Of a stretch of 31,152 nt of DNA, positions 1 through 11,007 are shown piece by piece. A model generated the notes under the pieces. That model worked only from the letters and a program-made list of their open reading frames with translations, had not been told where the DNA came from and did not search any database. Source of the stretch: Eimeria necatrix (Eukaryota > Apicomplexa > Conoidasida > Eucoccidiorida > Eimeriidae); the NCBI RefSeq assembly GCF_000499385.1, contig NW_013654905.1, positions 1 through 31,152 on the forward strand. The letters are read 5' to 3'. How positions within the stretch are numbered: the first letter of the stretch is position 1; every line of letters starts with the position of its first letter. The position numbers were made by a program, and so were the translations under genes.

Positions 1-2250
1 TGCTCATCCAGAACTTAGTACTGCCCTATCAATAGGTAGGGTCTCGCCAAAGTGCTTTGCACTTTAAGGGCTCATCAGTCCAGAGACCTATAGCGAAACA
101 TGCTGTTGGGAAATTATTGCTTCTGTCTTCGGTGTTACGTTCCTACTACATGCAATGTGCTGTGGCTTTAATGCTAAGTAGCCATGTGCCCTACTGAGGA
201 TAGTTGTGGAAAAGGTTAGAACCAAACAGCAATCGAAGTTCAGTTGCAGTTACAAAAAAGAGCCAGTTCTGATCCACAGCACTTACCAGCGTTTTGTTTT
301 GTACGAACTCTTGCAGATACGGCTCACTATTTTAAATAGTCTTAGCTGGAGCTAAGCTAGACTAATCGCAAATAATTTGCATGGGCAGTTTTTACAGTGA
401 TACCCGTGGCCTTCAACTTACAGCTAGAGGAGGTTCACACTCATGTCACTAGATCAAGAGGACCAAGGAATCAAAAAAGATACACTTTGCTGCGGCTGCA
501 GAAACGCAACAAATAAAGCTGCTTTAGAGTGCAAAATGTGGTAGAATTGTGGTTTCTGTATCTACTGGATTTATAGGATGGTGAAGTGAACGATCGTAAA
601 GCTTTCGTGGCTACGTTTCAAAAAGAACTAGGGTAAAACTCAGCCCACGCGGAATAGATGCATACACAGCGGGCACAAGCTACCATCAAGATAAGCAGCT
701 GGAGAACAAGATCTTGTGGTACACATATACACAGAATGACTGTTAAATGACTGGTCAGACGGTGCCACGCACTACTGGGGGCCTTAAAGCTTCCCAGAAG
801 AAGCCAAGATTTTGTGGGGAGATAAAAGTAAGACTGGAGAAAAACTTACACAGTTTACAACATATTCTGCATAGAATATGGAGTGTCAAATGGCTGCTGA
901 GTTGCAACAAAGTGCAAAGGCGAAGGCTAAAGCGAGTGCTGGAGGAAAACGGAAAACTCAGAGTGCATCTTGAAAAGGTTGGCGAAGGAAACGAACATCG
1001 TGAAGGGTTGAAACTCGAAGTTCAGGATATCGAGATGTACCTGTGATACAGTTCAACGCTTTAAAGGATCTAAGGGCTGTGGAAGTGCTGTGGAAGTAGC
1101 GAAACGTATGCAGAAGGGCAACCGGAAAACAGCTCCGCAGCCAGAATTCCCCATATTAGAGCACTTCTTCTCGAGACGTGGGCGGAGCAACACTTGTGCC
1201 ATACCCCGCGCCAAAGATCTGGCATACTTCCCGAACTTCTCCCTTGTGACTCATCCGCAAACGCTATTTTAATGAGAACAGACGCATTTTCTTAGTCCCG
1301 TTTACACATATGTCTTTTGCTTGAAGAGCAGAGCTCTTGTTGCGAGCGCTGGCAGTTGCGCATAAACTATGGATGCCATCTATGCACAAATTTTCTACAA
1401 ATGGTCTCAAGAATGCCTTGGGTGTGCTTTGCATTACCAGCGCTGTAGCCGTGTGTGCTGTTTTGTGTAGATGCGCGTAGTCGATTGCTACAGCAGCCCC
1501 GTGTAAGAAGACACCTAAGCTGAACTATTGGGGAAAGACATTACAGATCTACGCATAGAAACGGTCGGGAACAATGTTGCCAGTGTTGTATATCGGTGAA
1601 GAGTCCGGCGTTCTCCGAAGTGGGCCAAACCCACTATTAACCTATACAGCGGCAAACACGTTCTTTCAAGCATCCTTTCAAAGTAAAAACATGTGCCATA
1701 TCTAGCTCATGAACTGTTTAAGTATAAGTGTAGCCAGTGTCACTTCTGCACATCGAGCTACCACTGGGAGCAGAACTGATTGCAGCCCAATATTGCTGTC
1801 CTACTTCAGGGGCCACGATCCTGGGGACTGCAAAGTGTTACCACTATTCCCGGGTATCTGTGGAGAAATAAAGTGCCTCGAGGACGTTAATGACAAAAAA
1901 GAATTGCCGTTTGTTACTTATTAGTGATGCCTGCCAAGCCGGCCTTCGCAAGGCGCTGTCGTGGATTTTGACACACGCTCGTGCGACGTGCATACTGCTG
2001 CAGTGCCAATCTGTGCCTATTCCCTTTTGTACCGCCGGAGTTATATTCCCTTCACTTTTAGCATCATAGTAGCTGCGTGCTTTAGAATCTTCCCGCTTTG
2101 TTTGTGCAAGCACATGACGACGTCACGGCCTTCGAGCGCGATCTCGTGACGGCAGGGACGATTCTCTATTTGTCATACACCCCTCAGTTTTGATTTGGAA
2201 GAAATATGAGAAATTTAAGGTGAAGTCGGCATAATGCCTTTTGTGGGAAT
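1..2250. other. Repeat-poor region without a supported gene
   Basis: No open frame here shows convincing coding character. The longest, at 747-1046 (+), is 99 codons with a basic, coiled-coil-like end, but no splice-consistent extension or recognisable domain was found, and neighbouring frames contain similar-looking fragments. A 7-bp perfect inverted repeat (AAAGTGC / GCACTTT) lies at 49-65. CAG triplet runs and telomere-like heptamers are absent, unlike the right two thirds of the window. Confidence 0.5.
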
Positions 2251-5200
2251 ATGGCTCGGGCAGCTTTTCCACTGGTCATTTTCTCGCCTTCTGGTGGACA
2301 TCATGTAGATTTTTCGCCTTCCCATTTTCACTGGACAACAGGTGACCACGTGGACAATGAAGTGGTTAAGCACACTCGGCCCTGGATCTGCAGATCCTCG
2401 CAGTGCAAATGGCCCATCTTTTTCTCCGTGCTGGCTGTGGTGGCTATCACTCTTGGTTATTGGCGCATATGCTACGGGTCGACAGGCCGCAAAAATGGAC
2501 AAAGACGATTGGCAAGTAAATCACCTGGGGTGGGCGACCCCGAGCTGTCAGCTATACTTGACTGGTGCAGAGGAGAGAGGCATGCTTCACCCAGCTGCAC
2601 ATATCCAACCTCAGACAGTGCAGCCGCCACACCAAATGCCTCATTCCACTCCCCAATACCAGCAACTACTGCAAGCAGGAACGATGAGCACGTTTCCAAG
2701 TGGAGGTCAGGGTTCTCCAGCTGTTTTACCACCACAATACACATCGCCACCACAGGCAGTGCAGCCGCCTCATCCAGAGCTTCCTCCCAGCTATCACTAT
2801 CGGCATCTGCTGCGGACAGACCAGAGAACTATGCCTGCAAGTGGGGAGGATGCGTTCCGTGCCTATTCAGGGGAAAGGCAGCTGATGTCATCTACGGCAC
2901 TGCCACCACAGGCACAGCAGCCGCCTTATCGAGAGCCTCATTCTAGCTCATATTATCAGGATTCGCTGCGGGCTGGCCACACAAGCGCGTTTTCAAGTGG
3001 AGGGGGGATTATGCGTGCCATTTTAGAAGGAAGACTGCCGCCACCTACAGCACAGCCACAGGCACAGCAGCCGTACCATGGAAATGCTGGTTCCAGCTCC
3101 CACTATCAGCACCAGCTGCATGCAGGCCAAACAAGCACGGTTACAAATGAAAGAGAGGGTTCTCAACAACTTCCAGATGGGAAGCAGCTGTTATCCCCTA
3201 CAGCGCTGCCACCACAGGCACAGCGGCCGCCTCAGGAAGACCCTCACTCCACTTCCCACTACCAGCAACCGCAGCAAGCAGGCACGACAAGCACGCGTCC
3301 AAATGGAGGCGAGGCTTCGCTTTCCGCTTTAGAAGGACAGCCGTTGCCACCTGCAGCATTGCCACCACAGGAACGGGAGCCTCCTACCGGAGAGCCTCAA
3401 TCCAGTTCCCACTACCAGAAACTGCAGCAAGCAGGCACGGCAGGCACGTTTGCAGGTGGGAGTGACGCTCTAAATTCTTCTTCGGAAGTAAGAGGCCAGC
3501 TACAATCACCTAAAGCACTCCCACCACAGGCACAGCAGCCGCAGCCGCCTCATGGAAAGTCTTATTCCAGTTCCCATTACCAAACACTGCTGCAAACGGG
3601 CACGACAGACACATTTTCAAGTGGAGGGGAGGGTTCTTCAGCTGGAGAGGGGAGGCAGCCGTTACCAGCTACAGCATTGCCAGCACAGGCACTGCAGCCG
3701 TCTCATTCCACTGACCCCTATCAGAAATTGCAGCAAGCAGGCGCGACAACCACGTTTCCATGGGGGAATGCTTCGCATCCCTCTGTAGAAGGAAGGCACC
3801 GGTTGCCCTATACAGCATTTCCACAACAGGCGCAACAGCCGCCTCATGGAGAGCCTCATTCCAGCTCCCACTATCAGCATCAGCTGCGGGCAGACCAAAT
3901 AGGCACGTATCCAAGTGGAGGGGAGACTTCTCATCTTTCCGGATTCCCACGCCCTAGTCAACACCACCCATGGCTTAACGCAGAAAGGGAGCAGCGCCAA
4001 GTGATGTGGCCTGCCGTTTCTTTGGAGGCAAGAGACCCTTCGTCACATGGGCCGGCGCCTCCGCAAGCATTGGGCCCTTCCATTGTGCCTCCTCTGAGAG
4101 GCAACTTACGTACTGCAGAGGGAGGAGTGTCCAACCCCACTGCAGTTTCTTGGGCAAGCGACGTGCGCTCAGTTCAGGGACTGAATGAGCATGGTCCGTA
4201 CCCAGGTAATTCTGCAAGTTTTCCCCCTCGCGTAGCCCAGTCTGGTGAAGGCGCGGACCAGTTGTTTGAAGATGGCTTCTTGCAGGCCCAGCAGCCTGGT
4301 GTATTCCCTGGAGCTCAACTGAGCTCAGATCAAATGCATTCTTCGCAGCTTTCTTCGGGTTCAAATCAGAAGAGGCCTTTGGAAGAGCTTGACGCCGGCA
4401 GTTCACACGATATGTCCGTCTCCCCAAAGAGGCAGAAAACGCAAATATATCTGGCGATAGAGCTTGTGAACGACAAATTCGCGTCTGGCGATACTGCTGA
4501 GCCTCAAGCTACAACCACGTCAGAAAATCCGGGAACTTCAGACATCAGCTATTCGATGCAGCTGTCTAGCAACATTTCTGCATCTCAGGTCCAAACGGAT
4601 GCTGCACAAGCAGATGATGCGGAGATCACCAGTTCATCTTCTGAACCACCCACTGGGCAAGCATGCCCCTCTTACAGCGAGGCTTTCATTGCGCATCCAT
4701 TTTACAGACTGCCAAAACTGTCTCCTGAAATTAAAGTAAGGCAATTTTCCGCGGAGAAAGCCTTTTCACGCGGCAATTTGATTTCTCAAGCTTCAGCAGT
4801 TTTAGGATGGATTCGTTCACTTTTGGTCAAAGAAGAGCTATCGGAAAGAGACGTAAACGAACTTATTGCCGCCACAGAGCGTGCTGTGTGTCATTTATTT
4901 TATTTTCACCAGTCACCTATTATAAAGCTTGGCGCCGCTCAAGCTGCCATGGTTTTGGCGCGCCGGTATCTTATGTTAGATGCTGTTGTCAGTGTCATGC
5001 AAGTTGTAGGGCCGGCGATGGTTGCACATCAGTGGTGGCCTGAGCTTGCCGCTGCGCTACCAACAACACTGTATTTCGGATATACCCATTCACCATACAG
5101 GAGAACGAAAGCTCTCGAGGAACTTGCGACGAGGCTAAGTACGGCAGTAGAACTGCTAAAGAAGTGCATTCGACCCTCGCCGCAGGAGACTGTTGAACTG

Positions 5201-5287
5201 AAGCGAGAGCTTTTTTGTAGGAAATCGTCTCCTCAGTGCTTCATGGGGCTTCAGTGGGAAGCTTGGCGATTGGATGACGGAATTTGA
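2251..5287 (+). CDS. Coccidian membrane-anchored repeat protein with conserved C-terminal domain; frame change near N-terminus
   Basis: The main open frame ends at the TGA at 5285-5287 and is open from about 2342, where its only plausible ATG is at 2357. The preferred N-terminus is in another frame, starting at ATG 2251. That frame gives about 56 residues, a clean membrane segment (WPIFFSVLAVVAITLGYW, about residues 71-88), a basic RRLASK motif and an acidic/helical PELSAILDWCRGE stretch. The downstream frame takes over near 2580 (from MLHPAAHIQPQ on), so one base must be gained or lost, or a tiny intron removed. Next come nine imperfect copies of a Pro/Gln/Ser-rich unit, a short basic SPKRQK patch (about 4421-4438), and a non-repetitive C-terminal domain of about 200 residues, from the HPFYRLPKL motif (about 4693) to the end. 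From memory, this TM + RRLA + variable region + HPF.RLP...LMLD...FCR....W order matches a family of hypothetical proteins in Eimeria and relatives; this was not searched. The function is unknown. With RRLA just after the membrane segment, an exported or membrane-tethered role is only a guess. Confidence 0.75.
2640..3957 (+). repeat. Nine imperfect tandem units of about 150 bp inside the coding region
   Basis: The unit is about 50 residues and recurs nine times, anchored on Y-Q/R (PQYQQLLQAG, SHYQHQLHAG, SHYQKLQQAG, SHYQTLLQTG and so on). Each is followed by T-S-T-F-x-S-G-G, a spacer, and ALPPQAQQPP. The first anchor is near 2655 and the ninth near 3868, an average spacing of about 152 bp. Copies differ by many substitutions and by small in-frame length changes, so the array is old and under reading-frame constraint. 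It is not CAG-driven. Confidence 0.85.
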
Positions 5288-5290
5288 GGT

Positions 5291-6993
5291 GGTGCACTGA
5301 AGTAATTTTGCGACTGGGCAGCCTTTACGAAATAGTGGATCGAAGGCCTGCGTGCTTCACTTCGACTTTTAGTGACCCAGTAAGTGAAGCTAACGACAAT
5401 GGTCGAAACGCTCGTGAAACTCTTTGTTGTTCCATTAGGTGAGAGGACTGGATCAATGAGAAAGCGAAAAAACCTACACCATGTAACGTGTACTCCCTAA
5501 GTGTCGGCTTCTTGCAGCTGAAAGTGAATACAGTAGGGCCGCCTTTTAAATGACCTTTTTGGCGTTTATCACACAGAAATTGGCGACTTTTTTGAGTCTC
5601 AGCTTGGGTAGGCTCAGCTTGGGCTCTTATGTTGTAGTCTCATGGGCACTTTTTTCATGGTCTCTTCACGGAAGAGTTTTTGAAGTATGCAGCCATTCAG
5701 GGAAGCTGCTCACCTGTAATTTATTGTGAACAGTTTCCATGCGTTTGGCGCTCTCATGGCTTTTGGCTTCTTTGGCTGCTGATCGTTAAGTGCTCTAAGG
5801 GACCTCGTGGCTCATCCCGCCTCCTCCCGTGAGCTGCCCAGCCTTAGCTGGCAGAGAATTGTACTCGTGCAGCCACTCTTCAAAGCAAAGCTCCCACGAG
5901 CGCCTGCTGCGCCCTTTGCAATGCGTTTATTCTATTGTTGCTCAGCGGATACAATTTCATCGTGACCTCCTTTGAGGTATGGTAAGTTCGCTGACTAGTC
6001 TTATCATGGAGTGGTGGCTCTTTTTGATTATGCACAATGTGAAAGTTCATTGATTTGTTCTATGCTCTTATGGACAGAAGACTTACGGACACTAGCTCTG
6101 AAGAATTAAACCAGTACTGCTGCGCGGCACAGGCGCTGCAGTGGAGGAGATCCCTCCTAGCCATGTCAATGCCACTGAAGACATGCATACTTTGTCTGCT
6201 AAAGCGGACCTGCTTCCTAATTTCGAACGCATTGATTTATGAAGTGTTCGCGTTTCGAGGGAAACGCAGTGACACGGTTTAGTTCCAGTGTAGCCACAGA
6301 AGAATCGTCACGCTGCTGCTGTGTCTGACGCCTTGGTTCATCTGATAATGCATTTGCAAAAGATTGTTAAACCGTTTAGCACAGAGTGCACCGCACCCAT
6401 GGCTATTATTTCGCCAATTGGACAAAACTTAGTAGCCCTTCAATGTCTTAGAACTGCAGGCAAGAACAGGGAACGAAGCTTGGGAGAAGAGAGCAACAAC
6501 AGGAAACAAAATCATTATGTGGGCGCTTATCGCCAGCGGCGAAGACATGTCAGCAGAGAATCGCAGTCGCTTGCATAGGCTACGGCGGCGAGCTTGGGAT
6601 TTCTCTGTGAGACATCAGAGCTTCCCGCTGCTGCTGCCTGTTAAGTCGCTGCGCTTGAGGTCCTAACTCCCGTGTGAATGCCAGCTTCGCTTTGCCCGAT
6701 TGCCTACCGTCTCCACAGCTCAGCGCACGCTGGGCGAGGCCCCTTGCAGCAAAGAAAATAAAATGCAGCTCTAGGACACAGCAGCCTGCGTGGAATAAGC
6801 AGAATTGTATTTTCGTCCTGGCCGCATACGCACCGTCCCCGGGGATTGCGGTCACGGCTGTTGCTGCTGCCGTGACTGGCTGTGGCCGCTGATTCCCTGG
6901 TGGCTGCTGCTTTGTTTTCTCGCATGCTGAACTCCTCCGCTTTTGGTCCCTTGGCAGCAACGCCTGGATTCCGCCGGCCTAGATGGGCCCGGC
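5291..6993. other. Intergenic repeat-poor region
   Basis: There are only short open frames, for example 75 codons at 6055 and 85 codons at 6321 (+), with no recognisable domain. A minus-strand open frame at 6580-6960 has a good acceptor-like tract inside it (pyrimidine stretch ending CACGCAG near 6795), but no consistent exon chain could be built. No RNA gene was recognised. Confidence 0.4.
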
Positions 6994-7828
6994 CTAGATG
7001 AAAGCAGGTCCGGAAGGGCTCAGGAGCTTCCGGAGCTGCTTAGTGGGGCTGGGCTTTTCGTGCTGCTGCTGTTGCAGCCGTACTTCCTGCTGGTCCATAT
7101 CCCTTCGCTGTTGCTCGAGCTGTTGCTGCTACTGCTTTCACTCCTGCCCGCCAGACATGGTAGAGCCACGGAGACAACGCTCGGTGCTGCTCTCACGTTG
7201 CTTGTTCCACACCTGTGCTTGCACTGCCGTGAGAACAATTGGGTCTGCTGCTCTGTGGCCGCTTTGTCGTAGCCCCAGGTCTACCGTAACGTGTGTAACG
7301 TGTATTGCAGTTGGTCAAGTTTCGCAGGCGCCGACAAGACTCGGTAAATGCAACATACCGGACTAGGGAACGGTGGGCTTCTCTTAGCGTGCCTGGCAAC
7401 ACTGGATTCGGGCAGCACAGCGCAGAGTCCGTTGGGCGTTTGCACCCACTCTCTACTTTCCGCTGCAGGAAATACAGTGAAAGGGAACGGCACCCAAGCT
7501 GCTCTCGCTGCCTAGGAAGAACAGCATGCAGCGACTTACTGGTATAAGGCAAGTGTACCTCTTGAGCGCAGCGAGGCAATTCAAGCTGAACGGCCTTGGA
7601 GGGAAGGAACTGCTGAATCACTGCGTCAAAATTGTGTAAGAGGCCTAGATAAGGCAGCAACAACAGCAGCAGTGGTGTGTGCGCCGCAACAGCAGTGACA
7701 ACAACGTCAACGGCTGACACAGTAGCAGCAGCATCATTGTCAGTAGCTGCAATGCCAGCAGCAGCAGCAGCAACGATAGGGAGGGTATTCTGTGAAGAAA
7801 CGCCTAGTCTGTGCTTTGCTGCGTCCAT
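6994..7828 (-). CDS. Candidate three-exon gene, unknown protein of about 175 residues
   Basis: Three minus-strand exons join with matching phases. Exon 1 is 7828-7540, from an ATG to a strong donor (CCA|GTAAGT, phase 1). Exon 2 is 7462-7359, with a good pyrimidine acceptor (CTGTATTTCCTGCAG) and a strong donor (CCG|GTATGT, phase 0). Exon 3 is 7128-6994 with a weaker acceptor and a TAG stop. Exon 1 encodes an Ala/Val-rich start and a hydrophobic LLLLLLPYLGLL stretch. Exon 2 is charged. Exon 3 reads as a Gln-rich coiled coil (QQQLEQQRRDMDQQEVRLQ) ending in a basic, Ser/Pro-containing tail. I recognise no family. The two canonical donors and the coding-like tail support it; exon 3's acceptor is the weakest link, and another exon may lie between 7128 and 7358. 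Confidence 0.4.
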
Positions 7829-8048
7829 GAAAAAAGGCTCAGCTAGCGCCGTGTTGCAGGTCGGGAGCAGTAACGATTAGGGCGAGGCTACACACTCACA
7901 GCAGCGAGAGCATTGGAGGCCCGAAAATGCACAACACCTGGTGAAACAGAAGCGAGTGGCAAAGGATTCATATGGCGTTTGCACAGTTTAGTGCCTGGGT
8001 ACAGCTGGCACACCTTCACGCAGCGGAGTAACATTGAGTGCCGAGGGC

Positions 8049-8396
8049 ATGCGCAGCAGCTTCTCGGGCAACTCTCATTCGCCTTCTGGGTTGTTGCCCT
8101 TCCAGCGTTTGCCTTTGTTTGTGTCTTTTACGCTGCTGCTCATCGGGATAAGTTGTCTGCTTAAGTACCACGGCCAGCAGCTGCTGGCTCATACGCATGG
8201 CAGGCTCTGCGGTGCAGCTTCACTGCAAAGCCTACTGGTCGCCATTTCGCCTACAGTTTCAAGGCCTGCATTAGCACGTGCACTTAAGATGCCGGCCGAC
8301 AGCAGCAGGAATTGGAGCAGTGCCAGTCTAGTGTGGCAGCAAAACGGACACGCGAGCAACACTGCGTGCCTGTTCACATGTGCACATGGGAATTAA
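8049..8396 (+). CDS. Weak candidate small membrane ORF
   Basis: The frame is 115 codons from ATG 8049 to the TAA at 8394. It has one hydrophobic stretch near the start (PLFVSFTLLLIGISCLL), long enough for a signal anchor, then a Ser/Ala/His-rich tail. No homolog is recognised. The opposite strand also has an open frame over part of it, so this may be chance. It is kept only because of the hydrophobic segment and the lack of other candidates nearby. Confidence 0.18.
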   Translation: MRSSFSGNSHSPSGLLPFQRLPLFVSFTLLLIGISCLLKYHGQQLLAHTHGRLCGAASLQSLLVAISPTVSRPALARALKMPADSSRNWSSASLVWQQNGHASNTACLFTCAHGN

Positions 8397-9318
8397 GTAG
8401 AGTCAAAATTACCAGAGAGAGCGGAGGCATGTTGAAGGCACATAAGGCAACTGTAAAATGCGTGAAAAACGTATTAGTTGGGCTAGTTTGGCTCAAGACG
8501 AAACTGTTGTACAATATTGGCTGTAATTTTAAGTAGCCCAGGAGTCACAGTGACGCAAAGATAATTACAGCCAGCCGTGCTGGGTCAGTAGGACAAGAGA
8601 GACACACTCATAAGAATGAACCTGAAGAAGCTACGGCTAAACTCTGTTGAAGGAGCTTAAGATTCAGTTCTTCAGCTCTACTGTGTGCGGCGTCTATGCA
8701 GTACTTGGCAGATACAATGATGAAGACCAAGGCATAGCCGGGTCTTGCAGGCTCCTGCAAGTCCTTTCTGAGGCACTTCATTTGGAGTGAAGAAAAACAA
8801 AAATGTGGGAAGGCGCGCACTTGACGCCTGTTGCATGCTTTGAAGGCACAAAACGACCAAACAAAAGAACGTCTCGGCGGCAGAACCTCGCCCCTACTGA
8901 GGCAATTGATCCTTTTGCATACGTCTAAATAAGTTTAAATGAATTAATTGGCCATTATTTTCGGTTAACGCGACGAGCTGAAAAGCTCTAACGAACTCGC
9001 CGCACAGGCACCGCCTGTTGCTCATCCCTTCGAATGTCTTTCACGGCAGCTTAGACATGCCAAGTTCCACGGATCAAGGCTTTAGCCAAGCGTCAACAGC
9101 AGCAGAGCTTGTCATATTCGTCATTTTCACCTTCTGAAATAATTCTAACACAAGTAACAGAGAAGACTTAGTGATTTCCGTGCAGTCGTCGGCACGCCTC
9201 CACGCCTGTTCTGCCTTCCCGCGGCCTAAACAATAATGTATAAATAGTATTTTTGAAAGTTTTGAAACTTAAAGAACAAGTACTCGTAGAGGCAAGCTTA
9301 GCCGGCGAATCGCTTTTC

Positions 9319-9338
9319 CGAGCACCCTTCGGTGCTCG
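9319..9338. other. Perfect 8-bp hairpin with four-base loop
   Basis: CGAGCACC and GGTGCTCG pair perfectly around a CTTC loop. After one mismatch the flanks continue pairing (TTTT on the left, AAAA on the right). It lies in AT-rich intergenic DNA about 1.2 kb before the FIKK gene. No function is assigned. It is not the animal-type histone stem-loop sequence. Confidence 0.5.
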
Positions 9339-10535
9339 AAAAAACGATCACACGCGCGCTATGGCTGCTATTCCTGCTTGAAGCAGAATGAAGCCGCCAG
9401 CTAGGGATACATCGACTTTCCTTTTGTTTCTAATTCACGTAATATATCGAATGGGAAATGAGGTAAATGGGGGACAAAAGCGTGCAGACACACACGCAGA
9501 CAACGGGCACGCCGCAGCCCCACACAGTGCACGCCAGCGAGTGCAACGGTCCCAACAGCTGCCTTTGCCTCTTTTTCCCCACGGGAGACTTTGCAGCAGC
9601 AGCAACAGCATTAATAGCAGTTTGTGAAGTGCTTTTTGAGCAGCCTGCATGCATGCATGCACACGATCCAGCTGTTCTCCCGACTTGCCTTCGCCCGAGC
9701 ACGATCTCCCCGTGCAGAACTGGCATTCTGTTGCTCCCGCATGCCCCAATGAGCCCTTGACGCCAATTGTGGCAAAAGAAACCTTTTAAATCCTTTGAAG
9801 GGGCCTCACACTTTGAGAATTTTCACAAAGGGGCCAGTGCCCCAGCTGGAGGGCAGGGATCGCTTCTGGGCTGGAGGAGATCTGCCTTGGACCCTGTTCA
9901 CGGCTCCAGCTGCAGCAACTGCTGGTGCTGCTGCTGCCTGCTGCTTGCTGCAGCTGTAGCAGCTGCAAGGCGCTGCGCTTCTGCGTGTCTTGTCCTCTTT
10001 CTGTCACCGTATACGGCGTTTGGCGGTACGCTGCTGCTGTTGTTGCTGCTGCTGTTGCCGCTGCTGTTGTTGCTGCTGCTGCCGCTGTTGCAGTTCAGCA
10101 AGACCGTAGCCTTAGCAGCAGCAGCAAAGAACTGCAGCAGCAGCAGCAAGGAACTGCAGCAGCAGCAGCAGCAGCAGCACGCATTGACGTTTAAGATGCT
10201 GCTTACGGGGACTCCAGCGCAACAGAAGCCTCGGCCTTTGAGAGGACCTCCGTGATCTTTGGAATTCATAGCAGGCAGCATCTGCTGCAGCTTTTCGGCG
10301 GGCTCTGCAGCAGAAGCAGCAGCAGCACCTCCACCAGCAACTGCCGCAGCAGCTGATGGAGTAGCAGCCGCAGTGTATATGGACTGGCGTTCCCCTTAAT
10401 ACCCATGGAGCTACGTTCCAGAGTCCCCTGCAGCGGCAACAGCAGCAGCAAACTTCTCGCTGCTGCTGCTGCTGCTGCAGCCACAACTGCAGTAGCAGCG
10501 GCAGCACGATTCCTGGAGCATCGACTCTAATAGAG

Positions 10536-10810
10536 ATGCAGCTGGAGGGACTCTCCACAAGAAATGCAGCCAGTGCGGTCTCCCAGCCTGCTTCTAGTAC
10601 TGCAGCAGCGCCAGCAGCAGCAGCAGCAGCTGCTGCTGCTGCTGCAGCATGCAGCGCTGCTCTGACACTGTCACATCATGCTGCTCCTGCTGAGCCACCC
10701 CAGCAGTTGCTGCAGCAAACTGTCTCTCCGACGCAAGTACTCTGCAGCAGCTCTGCCGCAGCAGCACCTGCAGCTGGGGAGCAAGTGGCCTGGGTGCAGG
10801 TAGGCGCGAC

Positions 10811-10846
<36 letters not shown>

Positions 10847-10976
10847 GGCAGTGCAGACTCATGTGCTGATACACACCTTTGCTTCTGGTGAAGCAGATCT
10901 TGCTGCTGTGCTGCGGCGAATCGTGGCCTCCTCTGGTGGTGGAATAGTTCTGAACACGCTGCAGCAGCAGCCGGCT

Positions 10977-11007
<31 letters not shown>

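Larger units (their letters stand above)
7829..9900. other. Intergenic region approaching the repeat-rich segment
   Basis: Mostly non-repetitive. Scattered short CAG/CTG groups appear near 7650-7770 and 9590-9620 and thicken toward 9,900. Apart from the small frame at 8049 and the hairpin at 9319-9338, which are listed separately, nothing could be supported. A (GCAT)n-like palindromic run occurs at about 9646-9661. Confidence 0.4.

Noticed and set aside
1..120. Hammerhead-ribozyme-like sequence on the minus strand (CTGATGAG, a long hairpin, then GAGAC)
   Set aside because: The core needs GAAA where GAGA is found, and no convincing stem I or cleavage-site pairing could be drawn around it. The hairpin itself is real; the ribozyme call is not supported.
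2251..2946. The 231-codon frame from ATG 2251 as a separate full-length protein
   Set aside because: Beyond about 2580 it only shadows the Pro/Gln repeat frame. Its first ~110 codons are better read as the N-terminus of the same gene.
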